Positions 12,176 to 24,417 of a stretch of DNA of 64,000 bases are shown here, in pieces (positions within the stretch are counted from its first letter, which is position 1; each line of letters opens with the position of its first letter). Under the pieces are notes generated by a model. The model worked only from the letters and a program-made list of their open reading frames with translations, had not been told where the DNA came from and did no database searches. The position numbers and the translations under genes are program-made. The DNA is from Budorcas taxicolor (lineage: Eukaryota; Chordata; Mammalia; Artiodactyla; Bovidae): the NCBI RefSeq assembly GCF_023091745.1, contig NC_068925.1, positions 76,697,085 to 76,761,084 on the forward strand, written 5' to 3'.

Positions 12176-12463
12176 TTTATTTACCCATTCATCTGGCAGT
12201 GAACACTGAGATTTCTTTCATGTCATGGTTATTATAAATAATTCTGCAGTACACAGGGAGTGCAGTTATCTTTTCCATATAGTGGTTTTGTTTCCTTTAG
12301 GCATATACCTGCGGTGGAATTATGGAATCATATGGTGGTGCTATTTTTAACTTTTTGAGGAACCTGTATACTGTTTTCCATAGTTGATGTATGAATTTAC
12401 TGTAGATCTTAACATATTAGTATAATCAAAATATAAACTGATACATGAGTTTGTGGAAAATAA

Positions 12464-12536
12464 TTAGCGCTTCTGCACTGCTGGACTGGTAGGTTTTTTC
12501 TGCTGAGTGGTGGGTCCAGCACCAGCTCCCTTTTTC
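12464..12536 (-). CDS. CD46: CD46-like terminal exon: CYT-2-type cytoplasmic tail
   Basis: Acceptor TTTTCTTGTAG is followed by one base completing a Gly codon, then 23 residues (starting KKGAGAG, ending PAVQKR) and TAA. Human CYT-2 is also 23 residues after the same split Gly. An ungapped alignment from memory gives 10 identities of 23 (K1, G5, A6, T10, Q12, K14, T16, P18, A19, Q21). Entry phase fits the donor at 29426. Both tyrosines of human CYT-2, targets of Src-family phosphorylation, are replaced (Pro and Gln), so tyrosine signalling by this tail is not expected. The exon lies 17 kb from its partner because of L1 and BovB insertions. The 3' UTR soon runs into an old L1. Confidence 0.72.
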
Positions 12537-12544
12537 CTACAAGA

Positions 12545-13395
12545 AAAGACAAAAAGACAGCATCACAGGTAAACATAGTTAAGTACAGAAATTAAATTCT
12601 AGCAGCCCATTTGGAAACAATGAAAAAAAATGTATTTTCAACACAAAAAGTCACTGAACTGGGAAATGATTTCTTTCTTAAAAATGATTTGGTTTCTTTA
12701 AAATGGTTCCTTTAAAGAAATTTCAAATGTTCAATTAGTCTCACTCCAGAAATCCCCTTTCTATATCTGCACTATACTTTTGATTCCTTCTAAAACAAGA
12801 AATAGAGCAGTTGCATATACTCAGTAAATATTTCCTTATTTTAGTTTAGGACCAGTGGGAAAGGCTAGAGAGAAACATGCATTTTCCCTAAAATACAATT
12901 TTAATTCTGGCTCTGAGATGAAACCTTTACAAAGGTAATGATATTGAGCATGTTAAAGTTCAGTAATGCCTCATTTATCCCTCACTGTAAGGAAATCACA
13001 TGTTCTGGTTAGAGAGTCTCCTAAGTAACTAAAACTCATATTACACTGTTTTGGGTAACAATAGACAGCTTAATAATTTCTATTATCCAAGTCCATCATT
13101 GCCCAAAGAAATATAGCGCGAGTCATATAGGTAATTTTGAATTTTCTAGAAGCTATGTTTAAAAAAACAAAAAGAAGCAGGAAAATTAGTTTTAATTATA
13201 TCTTGCCTAATCTGGTATTCATGGAGTATACATATTTTGTATTAAGTCTTTGAATCTGATGTGTACTGTGCATTCAAGCTCATTTTACATAGAATGAAAC
13301 ATTTTTGATGTCCTTGGCAGCCTTGGCTCTGGAGCTGGAAAACGCAGTTCCACTGCCTGCTTAGGAAACTGACTACACCAGACAGAGTGAACCGT
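12545..13395. other. intron sequence, nothing recognised
   Basis: AT-rich intron of the CD46-like gene just upstream of its last exon. I looked on the minus strand for a CYT-1-type exon and did not find one. Confidence 0.5.
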
Positions 13396-13540
13396 GAAAG
13401 TCGCTCAGTTGTGTCCGACTCTTTGTGACCCATGGACTGTACAGTCCACGGAACTCTCCAGGCCAGAATACTGGAGTGGGTAGCTGTCAGGGGATCTTCC
13501 CAACTCAGGGATCGAACTCAGGTCTCCTGTACTGCAGGAG
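13396..13540 (-). mobile_element. Bov-tA SINE, larger part, split by L1
   Basis: The reverse-complement Bov-tA runs from its Bov-A tail to ctcctgtactgcaggagat, where the L1 poly(T) begins. The missing tRNA-like head reappears at 19108-19141 beyond the L1. Confidence 0.85.
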
Positions 13541-16500
13541 ATTTTTTTTTTTTAATTGGAGGCTAATTACTTTACAATATTGTAGTGGTTTTTGCCATAT
13601 ATTGACACGAATCAGCCATGGGTGTACATGTGTTCCCCATCCTGAGCCCCCCTCCCACCTCCCTCCCCATCCCATCCCTCAGGGTCATCCCAGAGCACCG
13701 GCCCTGAACACCCTGTCTCATGCATCAAAACTGGACTGACGATCTATTTCACATATGGTAATATACATGTTTCAATGTTATTCTTTCAAATCATACCACC
13801 CTCACCTTCTCCCACAGAGTCCAAAAGTCTGTTCTTTACTTCTGTGTCTCTTTTGCTGTCTCACATATAGGGTTATCGTTACCATCTTTCTAAATTCCAT
13901 ATATATGCATTAATATACTGTATTGGTGTTTTTCTTTCTGACTTGCTTCACTCTGTATAATAGGCTCCAGTTTCATCCACCTCATTAGCATTGATTCAAA
14001 TGGATTCTTTTTAATGGCTGAGTAATACTCCATTGTGTCTATGTACCACTGCTTTCTTATCCATTCATCTGCTGATGGGCATCTAGGTTGCTTCCATGTC
14101 CTGGCTATTATAAACAGTTCTACGATGAACATTGGGGTACACGTGTCTCTTTCAATTCTGGTTTCCTCGGTGTGTATGCCCAGCAGTGGGATTGCTGGGT
14201 CATAAGGCAGTTCTATTTCCAGTTTTTTAAGGAATCTCCCACTGTTCTCCATAGAGGCTGTACTAGTTTGCATTCCGACCAACAGTGTAAGAGGGTTCCC
14301 TCTTCTCCTCACCCTCTCCAGCATTTATTGCTTGTAGACTTTTGGACAGCAGCCATTCTGACTGGCATGAAATGGTACCTCATTGTGGTCTTGATTTGCA
14401 TTTCTCTGATAATGAATGATGTTGAGCATCTTTTCATGTGTTTGTTAGCCATCTGTATGTCTTCCCTGGAGAAATGTCTGTTTAGTTTTTTGGCCCATTT
14501 TTTGTTTGGGTCGTTTGTTTTTCTGAAATTGAGCTGCAAGAGCTGCTTGTATTTTTTTGAGATTAATTCTTTGTCAATTGCTTTGTTTGCTATTATTTTC
14601 TCCCATTCTGAAGGCTGTCTTTTCACCTTGCTTATTGTTTCCTTCATTGTGCAAAAGCTTTTAAACTAATTAGGTCCCATTTGTTTATTTTTGCTTTTAT
14701 TTCCATTACTCTGGGAGGTGGGTCACAGAGGATCCTGCTGTGATTTATGTCAGAGAGTGTTTTGCCTATGCTTTCCTCTAGGAGTTTTATACTTTCTGGT
14801 CTTACATTTAGATCTTTAATCTAATTTGAATTTATTTTTGTGTATGGTGTTAGAAACTGTTATAGTTTCATTCTTTTACAAGTGGCTGACCAGTTTTCCC
14901 AGCACCACTTGTTAAAGAGATTGTCTTTTCTCCATTGTATATTCTTGCCTCCTTTGTCAAAGATAAGGTGTCTGTAGGTGCATGGATTTATCTCTGGGCT
15001 TTCTATTTTGTTGCATTGATCTATATTTCTGTCTTTGTGCCAGTACCATACTGTCTTGATGGCTGTAGCTTTATAGTATAGCCTGAAGTCAGGCAGGTTG
15101 ATTCCTCCAGTTCCATTTTTCTTTCTCAAGATTGCTTTGGCTATTCAAGGTTTTTTGTATTTCCATAAAATTGTGAAATTATTTGTTCTAGTTCTCTGAA
15201 TAATACTGTTGGTAGCTTGATAGGGATTGCATTGAATCTATAGATTGCTTTGGGTAGTATACTCATTTTCACCATATTGATTCTTCCAATCCATGAACAT
15301 GGTATATTTCTCCATCTATTTGCGTCATCTTTGATTTCTTTCATCAGTGTTCTATAGTTTTCTATATATAGGTCTTTTGTTTATTTAGGTAGATTTATTC
15401 CTAAGTACTTTCTTCAATTTGAGTCTGAATTTGGCAATAAGGAGTTCATGATCTGAGCCACAGTCAGCTCCTGGTCTTGTTTTTGTTGACTGTATAGAGT
15501 TTCTCTATCTTTGGCTGCAAAGAATATAATCAATCTGATTTCAGTGTTGACCATCTGGTGATGTCCATGTGTAGAGTCTTCTCTTGTGTTGTTGGAAAAG
15601 GGTGTTTGCTATGACCAGTGTGTTCTCTTGGCAAAACTCTATTAGCCTTTGCCCTGCTTCATTCCATACTCCAAGGCCAAATTTGCCTGTTACTCCAGGT
15701 GTTTCTTGATTTCCTACTTTTGCATTCCAGTCCCCTATAATGAAAAGGACATCTTTTGTGGGTGTTAGTTCTAAAAGGTCTTGTAGGTCTTCATAGAACC
15801 GTTCAACTTCAGCTTCTTCAGTGTTACTGGTTGGGTCATGGTGTTGGAGAAGACTCTTGAGAGTCCCTTGGACTGCAAGGAGATTCAACCAGTCCATTCT
15901 GAAGATCAGCCCTGGGATTTCTTTGGAGGGAATGATGCTAAAGCTGAAACTCCAGTACTTTGGCCACCTCATGCAAAGAGTTGACTCATTGGAAAAGACT
16001 CTGATGCTGGGAGGGGTTGGGGGCGGGAGGAGAAAGGGACGACAGAGATGGCTGGATGGCATCACTGACTCGAGGACATGAGTCTGAATGAACTCCAGGA
16101 GTTGGTGATGGACAGGGAGGCCTGGCGTGCTGCGATTCATGGGGTTCCAAAGAGTCGTACATGACTAAGCGACTGAACTGAACTGATTCCTAAGTACTTT
16201 ATTCTTTTCATTGCAATGATGAATGGAATTGTTTCCTTAATTTCTCTTTCTGTTTTCTCAATGTTAGTGCTAGGAATGCAAGGGATTTCTGTGTGTTAAT
16301 TTTATATCCTGCAACTTTACTATATTCATTGATTAGCTCTAGTAATTTTCTGGTGGTGTCTTTAGGGTTTTCTATGTAGAGGATCATGTCATCTGCAAAT
16401 AGTGAGAGTTTTACTTCTTCTTTTCCAATCCGGATTCTTTTTATTTCTTCTTCTTCTCTGATTGCTGTGGCTAAAATTTCCAAAACCATGTTGAATAGTA

Positions 16501-19107
16501 GTGGTGAGAGTGGGCACCCTTGTCTTGCTCCTGACTTTAGGGAAAATGCTTTCAATTTTTCACCATTGAGGATAATGTTTGCTGTGGGTTTATCATATGT
16601 GGCTTTTATTAGGTTGAGGTATGTTCCTTCTATGCCTGCTTCCTGGAGAGTTTTTAGCATAAATGAATGTTGCATTTTGTCAAAGGCTTTCTCTGCATCT
16701 ATTGAGATAATGTGGTGTATCACATTGATTGATTTGTGAATATTGAAGAATCTTTGCATCCCTGGGATAAAGCCCACTTGGTCATGATGTATGATCTTTT
16801 TAATATGTTGTTGGATTCTGTTTGCTAGAATTTTGTTAATGATTTTTGTATCTATGTTCATATTGGCCTGTAGTTTTCTTTTTTTGTGGCATCTTTGTCT
16901 GGTTTTGGTATTAGGGTGATGGTGGCCTCAGAGAGTGAGTTTGGAAGTTTACCTTCCTCTGCAATTTTCTGGAAGAGTTTGAGTAGGATAGGTGTTAGCT
17001 CTTTTATAAATTTTTGGTAGAATTCGCCTGTGAAGCCATCTGGTCCTGGGCTTTTGTTGGTTGGAAGATTTCTGATTACAGTTTCAATTTCCCTGCTTGT
17101 GATGGGTCTGTCAAGATTTTTTATTTCTTCCTGGTTCAGTTTTGGAAAGTTATACTTTTCTAAGAATTTGTCCATTTCTTCAAAGCCGTCCACTTTATTG
17201 GCATAGAGTTGCTGATAGTAGTCTCTTACGAGCGTTTGTATTTCTGTGCTGTCTGTTGTGATTCTCCATTTTCGTTTCTAATTTTGTTTATTTGGTTCTC
17301 CCTTTTTTTCTTGATGAGTCTGGCTAATGGTTTGTCTATTTTATTTATCTTCTCAAAGAACCAGCTTTTAGCTTTGTTGATTTTTGCTATAGTCTCCTTT
17401 GTTTCTTTTTCATTTATTTCTGCCCTAATTTTTATGATTTCTTTCCTTCTACTAACGCTGGGGTTCTTCTTTTCTTCTTTTTCTAGTTGCTATAGATGTA
17501 AAGTTGGGTTATTTATTTGATTTTTCTCCTGTTTCTTGAGAGAAGCTTGAATTGCTATGAACCTTCCCCTTAGCACTGCTTTTACTGAATCCCATAGATT
17601 TTGGGTTGTTGTTTTCATTTTCATTCGTTTCTGTGCATACTTTGATTTCTTTTTTGATTTATTCTGTGATTTGTTGGTTATTCAGAAGCATGTTGTTTAG
17701 CCTCCATATGTTTGCGTTTTTAATAGTTTTTTTCCTGTAGTTGACATCTAATATTACTGCATTGTGATCAGAAAAGATGCTTGAAATGATTTCATTTTTT
17801 TTTAATTTACCAAGGCTAGATTTATGGCCCAGGATATGATCTATCCTGGAGAAGGTTCCGTGTGCACTTGAGAAAAAGGTGAAATTCATTGTTTTGGTGT
17901 GAAATGGCCTATAGATATCAATTAGGTCTAACCGGTTCATTGTATCATTTAAAGTTTGTGTTTCCTTGCTAATTTTCTGTTTAGTTGATCTATCCATAGG
18001 TGTGAGTGGGGTATAAAAAAGTCTCCCACTATTATTGTGTTACTGTTAATTTCCCCTTTCATAGTTGTTAGCATTTGCCTTACATATTGCGGTGCTCCTA
18101 TGTTGGGTGCATATATATTTATAATTGTTATATCTTCTCCTTGGATTGATCCTTTGATCATTATGTAGTGTCCTTCTCTGCCTCTTTTCACGGCCTTTAT
18201 TTCAAAGTCTATTTTATCGGATATGAGTATTGCTACTCCTGCTTTCTTTTGGTCTCCATTTGCATGAAATATCTTTTTCCAGCCCTTCACTTTCAGTCTG
18301 TACATGTCCCTTGTTTTGAGGTGGGTCTCTTGTAGACAGCATATATAGGGGTCTTGTTTTTGTATTCATTCAGCCAGTCTTTTTCTTTTGGTTGGGGCAT
18401 TCAACCTATTTACATTTAAGGTAATTATTGATAAGTATGATCCCATTGCCATTTGTTTTGTTGTTTTGGGTTCGAGTTTATACACCCTTTCTGTGTTTCC
18501 TGTCTAGAGAAGATCCTTTAGCATTCGTTGAAGAGCTGGTTTGGTGGTGCTGAATTCTCTGAGCTTTTGCTTGTCTGTAAAGCTTTTGATTTCTCCCTCA
18601 TATTTGAATGAGATCCTTGCTGGGTACAGTACTCTGGGCTGTAGGTTTTTCTCTTTCATCACTTTCCTCACTGCCATTCCCTCCTGGCCTGAAGAGTTTC
18701 TATTGAAAGATCAGCTGTTATCCTTCTGGGGATCCCCTTGTGTGTTATTTGTTTTTTTTCCCTTGCTGTTTTTAATATTTGCTCTTTGTGTTTGATCTTT
18801 GTTACTTTGATTAATACATGTCTTGGGGTGTTTCACCTTGGGTTTATCCTGTTTGGGACTCTTTGGGTTTCTTGGACTTGGATGGCTATTTCCTTCCCCA
18901 TTTTAGGGAAGTTTTCAACTATTATCTCCACAAGTACTTTTGTCTTCTTCTTCTGGGACTCCTATGATTTGAATGTTGGGGCATTTAACATTGTCCCAGA
19001 GGTCTCTGAGATTGTACTTGTTTCTTTTAATTCTTTTTCCTTTTTTCCTCTCTGCCTCATTTATTTCCACCATTCTATCTTCCACCTCACTTATCCTATC
19101 TTCTGTG
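13541..19107 (-). mobile_element. L1 (ruminant L1_BT type), 5'-truncated, carrying a BovB
   Basis: The 3' poly(A) (tttttttttttt at 13541) is followed by the 3' UTR and ORF2 on the minus strand. The ORF2 end is at about 13930 (MEYYSAIKKNPFESM). The reverse transcriptase FADDMILY block is near 16400, SPGPDGFTGEFYQKF near 17030, and the endonuclease near 17950-18300 (INIYAPNIGAPQY). ORF1 C-terminal and coiled-coil sequence follows to 19107 (EDRMVEINEAERKKGKRIKR). Multiple stops and frameshifts make it inactive. It is truncated within ORF1. The insert at 15411-16185 is BovB. Without the insert the L1 is about 4.8 kb. Confidence 0.92.
15411..16185. mobile_element. BovB with internal inversion, flanked by target duplication
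   Basis: Positions 15411 to about 15838 are antisense BovB endonuclease-region sequence (NRSTPG-distal EDLQDLLELTPTKDVLFIIG and GNQETPGVTGKFGLG blocks on the minus strand). From about 15838 to 16185 the BovB 3' end runs in the sense direction to its gactgaactgaactg terminus. Identical 14-bp repeats attcctaagtactt at 15397-15410 and 16186-16199 flank the whole unit, so both halves entered in one event, as in twin priming. Confidence 0.93.
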
Positions 19108-19141
19108 AAGGCAGATTCTTTACCAACTGAGCCACCAGGGA
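19108..19141 (-). repeat. tRNA-like head of the split Bov-tA
   Basis: gattctttaccaactgagcc followed by accagggaa is the reverse complement of the Bov-tA head that continues the fragment ending at 13540. Confidence 0.85.
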
Positions 19142-19939
19142 ACCACAAAGGGAACCAAATGTGGACCCGCTGGTTATTTACAGTGTGCCTGCCTCAGCAA
19201 ACCCTTGGGGTGCCCACCTCATGTAAGAGCTAACTGTGTTAATGCTGGAGACTTTAATATTTCCCTTGCTGGGAGAGGCACCACTATGAACCAGCGCTGT
19301 CATAGCACAGTGCCTGTTCCATGGTTATTTCCTCAGGGTTATTGTGGAGAGAGATTCAGTAGTTAGGCCTGATCACTATATTTTTCTAATGGAATCCTTT
19401 TCAAAAATAGAGTTATAAATAGAAATCTAATATGTGAGCCAATAAATAGCATTAATATAAAAGTAAATATTCATTTGACATAACAATGTAGATATTTGAA
19501 GATGATTAAAATGCAAAAGTGAAGTACTAATTACAGCTTTGTTATGTTACCTTCGGCATTTATTAACTTCAAGTATTTACAGACACTTGAAGCTCATGGC
19601 CTGTCTGAGAACTATTTTCCTGGTTGACTTTAGTCCCAAAGGCATCCTTAGAGAACCCAGCAGATACACAGCGCTGGATAGGCCCACATGGCCATTTTAG
19701 CGGGTATGTTTTGCCTTTCCCTCTGCCCCTGTGATCAATGACACCCCTGTGCTTTTACTATGAAGTTGCCCTTCTTATAACCCTTTGTAGAATCTGCTCC
19801 CAAACTTGTGATTGTAACCTAGGGTAGTGCCTCGCATTACCAGTAGAGGGAGGTGTATCTTCTTATCGCAGCTTTGCAGACACACATTCTAGCACAAAAA
19901 AAGAACTTCCACAAAAAATTCATAAGACAATACTATCAA
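19142..19939. other. intron sequence, nothing recognised
   Basis: Single-copy looking intron DNA, no exon seen. Confidence 0.5.
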
Positions 19940-19997
19940 GCCCGGGTCCCCTGCACTGCAGGCAGATCCTTTACCATCTGAGCCACCAGGGAAGCCC
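19940..19997 (-). repeat. Bov-tA head fragment
   Basis: cactgcaggcagatcctttac then catctgagccaccagggaag is the reverse-complement tRNA-like head of a Bov-tA. Confidence 0.8.
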
Positions 19998-21180
19998 AAG
20001 AGAGAACACTATCAACAGTTATATGTCAACAAATTGGACAACCCAGAAGAAATGAACAAATTTCTAGAAACACAGAGCCCACAAAAGCTGAATCAAGAAG
20101 AAATAGATCATTTGAATAGTCCTATCACTACAAGTGAAATATAATTTGCAACTGAAAAACTCCCTTCAAACAAAAGTCCAGGACCCTAAGGCTTCACTGC
20201 GGAATTCTACCAAATGTACAAAGAGCTTACACAGATCCTTCTCAAGTTCTTCCAAAGGAATGAAGAGGAAGGAGCACCCCCAAAGTCATTCCATCACCCT
20301 GATACCAAAACCAGACAAAGGCACTACCAAAAAGGAAGACTGTAGGCCAGTATCTCTTTGAATATTAGCAAAAATATTAGCAACCAAATGCATCAATACA
20401 TAAAAAGGGTCATATACCATGACCAAGTTAGATTCATCCCGCAGCACAAGAATGGTCCAACATACTCAATTAGTATGATATACCACATTGACAACAGAAG
20501 TGAAGGAAAAAAAAAAAACAAACACATTATCATCTCAATAGATGCACAAAAAGCATTCGATAAAATACAATATCATTATAAAAACTCTTACCAAAATGGG
20601 ACTAGAAGGAACACATCTCAACATAATAAAAGGTACTTATGACAAACCTACAGCCAACATAATACTCAATGGTGAAAAATCAAAAGCCTTCCCACTAATA
20701 TGTGGAACAATGCCCACTAATATCTGGAACAATGCCCACTCTCAACATTTCTATTCAATATAGTATTGGAAGTCCTCATCACAGCAATCATACACGAAGA
20801 AAAATGTATCCTAATTGGAAGCTATAACATTGTCATTCTATGCAGATAACAGGGTAAGGTACTATATATAGAAAGCCTTACAGAAACCACACAAAAGCTA
20901 CTAGAACTGATAAACAAATTTAGCAAGGTAGCAGGGTACAAGGCTAACTTACAGAAATTGGTTACATTTCTTTACACTAACAATAAAATATTAGAAAGGA
21001 AGAGTAAAAAAAAAAATCCCTTTTAAAATTATATCAGAAAGAATAAAACACTTAGAAACAAACCTAACCTAGTAAGTAAAAGACTTACATGCTGAGAACT
21101 ATAAAAGATTGACAAGGGAAACTGAAGATGATTTAAAAAGAAATGGAAAGATATTCCATGCTCTTGAATTTGAAGAATGA
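19998..21180 (+). mobile_element. old L1 ORF2 fragment
   Basis: Sense L1 ORF2 sequence. Pieces translate to PKPDKGTTKKEDCRP, SIDAQKAFDKIQ and GTYDKPTANIILNGEKSKAF. Frames are broken repeatedly. Both ends are truncated. Confidence 0.85.
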
Positions 21181-22215
21181 CTGGAGCAAAGAAAACCAGG
21201 CATTTATGAAAAGAAAAATTACTACAAATTCGTGAAAACATTTGTTTTTTTGAAACCACACAGTCCAGTCACTCAGAACAGGACTGGGCAATAGTAAAGG
21301 AGAGGACAAAGGCCGTGGATTCCAAGCCTGGAATGTATGGTGGAAGAATTGGCTGGGGAAGGAGACTGCAGGGAAAAGGAAGGAGGCTGGAGATAGAGCC
21401 CATGAGACCAAATGGGATCCTGCTTTAAAATTTGAGAGTTAAGAAACAGAAAGCTGTAGCAGAATATTTTAACCTTAGGACCATTTTTCATCAGGTATTT
21501 AAAATGATGTTTACTGACTTTAAAAGTGACTACTACAGTGCTTTTGTACTTTGGGATGGAAGCTGCGGCAGGCAACTGTGTTCCCAAATCATCCTAAATA
21601 CAAAATTACATCAAATCCATTTTCTATCAATGTTGAACAGCAATTTGGGATTATCTGCCCTCAGTATCCTGCTTCCACAGTTATTCCTAGAAACAGAATA
21701 CAGTCTTATAAAGAAGTTTCTAAGGTGAAAACAACCAATTTACGGAATGGGGAAAGATTATGGACATTCGACAGTGTAAAGTACATAATAAAAATCTTCA
21801 CATTTTTTTTTAAAGCTTAGTACTACCCACAACCTTTTTTAAAGCATACATAGAGATGAAGAGTCTTTTAAAACTCCGATTATCTTAAGGAGGAGAAAAA
21901 ACTGCCAATAAGATTGATGATGCCTCTTCAGATTTCAAGAATATGAGCACATCACTAATGATCTACACTCTAGTTTCTCAAAGCAAAGTCCAGGCCCAGC
22001 AGCATCATTACTTGGGAGTTCATTAGAGATGCGAGACATCAGGCTGTACATCAGACCTAAGGAACCAGAACCTGCATTTTAACGAGATGCTCTGTGACTG
22101 ATGTAGATATTACTGTAAAAGAAGCGCTGTCCTGAACTCTAAAAGAGAAAGGCATACCTCCCCCGCATTAGAGTCACTTCAGCTATTAAAATGATACAGA
22201 ACTTGAAAGGGTCAG
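21181..22215. other. intron sequence, nothing recognised
   Basis: No exon or named repeat seen. Confidence 0.5.
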
Positions 22216-22218
22216 AGA

Positions 22219-22483
22219 GGGCTGCTAAGTCACTTCAGTCGTGTCCGACTCTGTGCGACCCCATAGACAGCAGCCCACCAGGCTCCCCCGTCCCTGGGAT
22301 TCTCCAGGCAAGAACACTGGAGTGGGTTGCCATTTCCTTCTCCAATGCATGAAAGTGAAAAGCGAAAGTGAAGTCGCTCAGTCGTGTCCGACTCTTTGCG
22401 ACTCCATGGACTGAAGCCTACCAGGCTCCTCCGTCCATGGGATTTTCCAGGCAAGAGTCCTGGAGTGGAGTGCCATTGCCTTC
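22219..22483 (+). mobile_element. Bov-A2 SINE
   Basis: Two-monomer Bov-A2 from gctgctaagtcacttcagtcg to tggagtgccattgccttc. No clear target duplication was found. Confidence 0.9.
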
Positions 22484-22571
22484 AAGTCTTGAAGCAAATG
22501 TAAAATTAAGCTGTTCCATAACACTGAATTTCTAGTTGCCCATGTTCCTGTCAGGAATGGATAACATATAT

Positions 22572-22860
22572 CCAAAAGTATTTGCATGTACAGTTGACCT
22601 TTGAAAAATAGGAGCTTGAACTGTGCAGGTCCACTTACAACTGGACTTTTTCAATAGAAATGTACTATAATATGGTGGCACCTGGAGTTGGTTGGATCTG
22701 TAGATGCAGAACCATGGGTTGGCAGTGGAGGTAGGAGAATAAATGTAAAACTATATGTGGATTTTCGACTGCATCTCCAACCACTGTGTAATGAAGAGTC
22801 CGCCATACTTTATATTTTAGCAAAGGCAATGATTAATTACCCTTCCTACAGTACTTTTTG
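22572..22860. repeat. old MER-type DNA transposon remnant
   Basis: gtacagttgacctttgaaaa, gaactgtgcaggtccactta and ggttggatctgtagatgcag resemble a non-autonomous Tigger-group MER element. The family name is uncertain. Confidence 0.55.
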
Positions 22861-23067
22861 AAAATTTTTTCATAAATTATGCTACTGAATATATGATTAA
22901 TTATGTTTCATTGGTTACAGATATAATATCTTTCCAATATATTTTATAATTTTAATGTGGCATTTTTTTGTTTTCTTCACAAAGATAATTTAGATACTAT
23001 GTTGTAAAACATGGGCTTTTTCTTAAAATTGAGAAATAGCACTCTCTTAGCTTTAGGTGTACTTACT

Positions 23068-23102
23068 ATCTATCTATCTATCTATATATATATCTATATA
23101 TA
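23068..23102. repeat. (TATC)n/(TA)n microsatellite
   Basis: A short run of tatctatctatc then tatata units. Confidence 0.85.
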
Positions 23103-23729
23103 CTGCAAAATTAACATTACAATGTCTTGTAGATATCCAACACCATATATATGTACAGACTACTCTTTCTTGTGATAAGAACCTTTTATATTCTCTTTAG
23201 AACTTTCACATGTGCAATACAGTATTACTAGAGTCACCATGCAGTACATTACATCCCCATGACTTATAACTGGAAGTTTGTAACTTTTGACTCCTTTTAC
23301 CTAATTTGCCAAACCCCCAGCTCCGGCCTCTGGCCCTACCTGTTTTCTCCATGTATGAGCTCTTTTTTTCTTTCTTTCTGTTTTGAAAAATTCCACATAT
23401 AAGGGAGATCATACAATATTTGTCTTTCTTTATCTGATTTATTTCACTTAGAAAAATGCCCTCAAGGTCCATGTCCATCCATATTGTTGCAAATGGCAAG
23501 ATTTCATTCTTTGTTATGGCTTAATACTATTCTATTATCTATCTACCTGTCTCTCAGGTTTTCTTTATCCCTTCATCCATCAATAGACGCTCACATTGCT
23601 TCTGTATCTAGGCTAATGAATAATGCTGCAATGAATATTAGGGTACAGATATCTTTTCAAGTTAGTGTTTTCATTTCCTTTGGATAAATACCCAGAGTGG
23701 AATTGCTGCATTGTATGATACTTCCATTT

Positions 23730-23900
23730 TTTAATTATTATTTTTAAACTTATTATTATTATTATTTTTACTTTACAATATTGTATTGGTTTTGCCATAC
23801 ATCAACATGAATCTGCCACGGGTGTACACGTGTTCCCAATCCTGAACCCCCCTCCCACCTCCCTCCCCGTACCATCCCTCTGGGTCATCCCAGTGCACCA
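23730..23900 (-). mobile_element. L1_BT 3' end insertion
   Basis: ttgtattggttttgccatac and the gggtgtacacgtgttcccaa block are the reverse complement of the ruminant L1 3' UTR, also seen at 13560-13700. An ATT-rich tail lies at its left side. Confidence 0.8.
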
Positions 23901-24210
23901 TGAGGAACCTCGATTATGAGATGATATAACATTTGGGGTTTTTATTTGCATTTCCCTGATGATGATTAGTAATGTTGAGCATCTTTTCATGTAACTTTTC
24001 GTGATCTATATGTCTTCTTTGGAAAATGTCCATTCAGATCCTATTCCCATTTTAAATCACACTGTTTGATGTTTTACTACTGAGTAGTATGAGTTCTTCA
24101 TGTATTTTGGAAATGTAATTATTTGCAATTATTTTCTTCCATCCAGTAGATTGACCTTTCATTTTCTTGATGATTTCCTTTGCTGAACATAAGCTTTTTT
24201 AGTTTGATGT

Positions 24211-24417
24211 GAAGTGAAGTCGCTCAGTCATGTCCGACTTTTTGCGACCACATGGACTGTAGCCTACCAGGCTCCTTCATCCATGGGATTTCCCAGGCAA
24301 GAGTACTCGAGTGGGTTGCCATTTCCTTCTCCAGGGGATCTTCCCAACCCAGGGATCAAACCCGGGTCTCCCACATTGCAGGCAGACGCTTCACTGTCTG
24401 AGTCACCAGGGAAACCC
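24211..24417 (-). mobile_element. Bov-tA SINE with target duplication
   Basis: A complete reverse-complement Bov-tA ending at its tRNA-like head (cagacgcttcactgtctgag). The 11-bp repeats tagtttgatgt at 24200-24210 and 24418-24428 flank it exactly. Confidence 0.93.

Larger units (their letters stand above)
10390..12410 (-). mobile_element. old L1 3' end (L1MA-like), interrupted
   Basis: The reverse complement shows L1 3' UTR and ORF2 end motifs: cattgagacctaactgacatac at the left, a 'gaattttgtaccttttgacacc' block near 11850, and the 'tagtggttttgtttcctttaggc' block of the ORF2 C-terminus near 12290. It is split by a Tigger-type transposon, a Bov-tA and a BovB tail. The CD46-like 3' UTR would run into it in the L1 sense direction, so an L1 poly(A) site could serve the gene. 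Confidence 0.75.

Noticed and set aside
14088..14669. Membrane-like 193-codon open frame on the plus strand
   Set aside because: It is the antisense of L1 ORF2. The hydrophobic look comes from complementing A-rich L1 sense codons.
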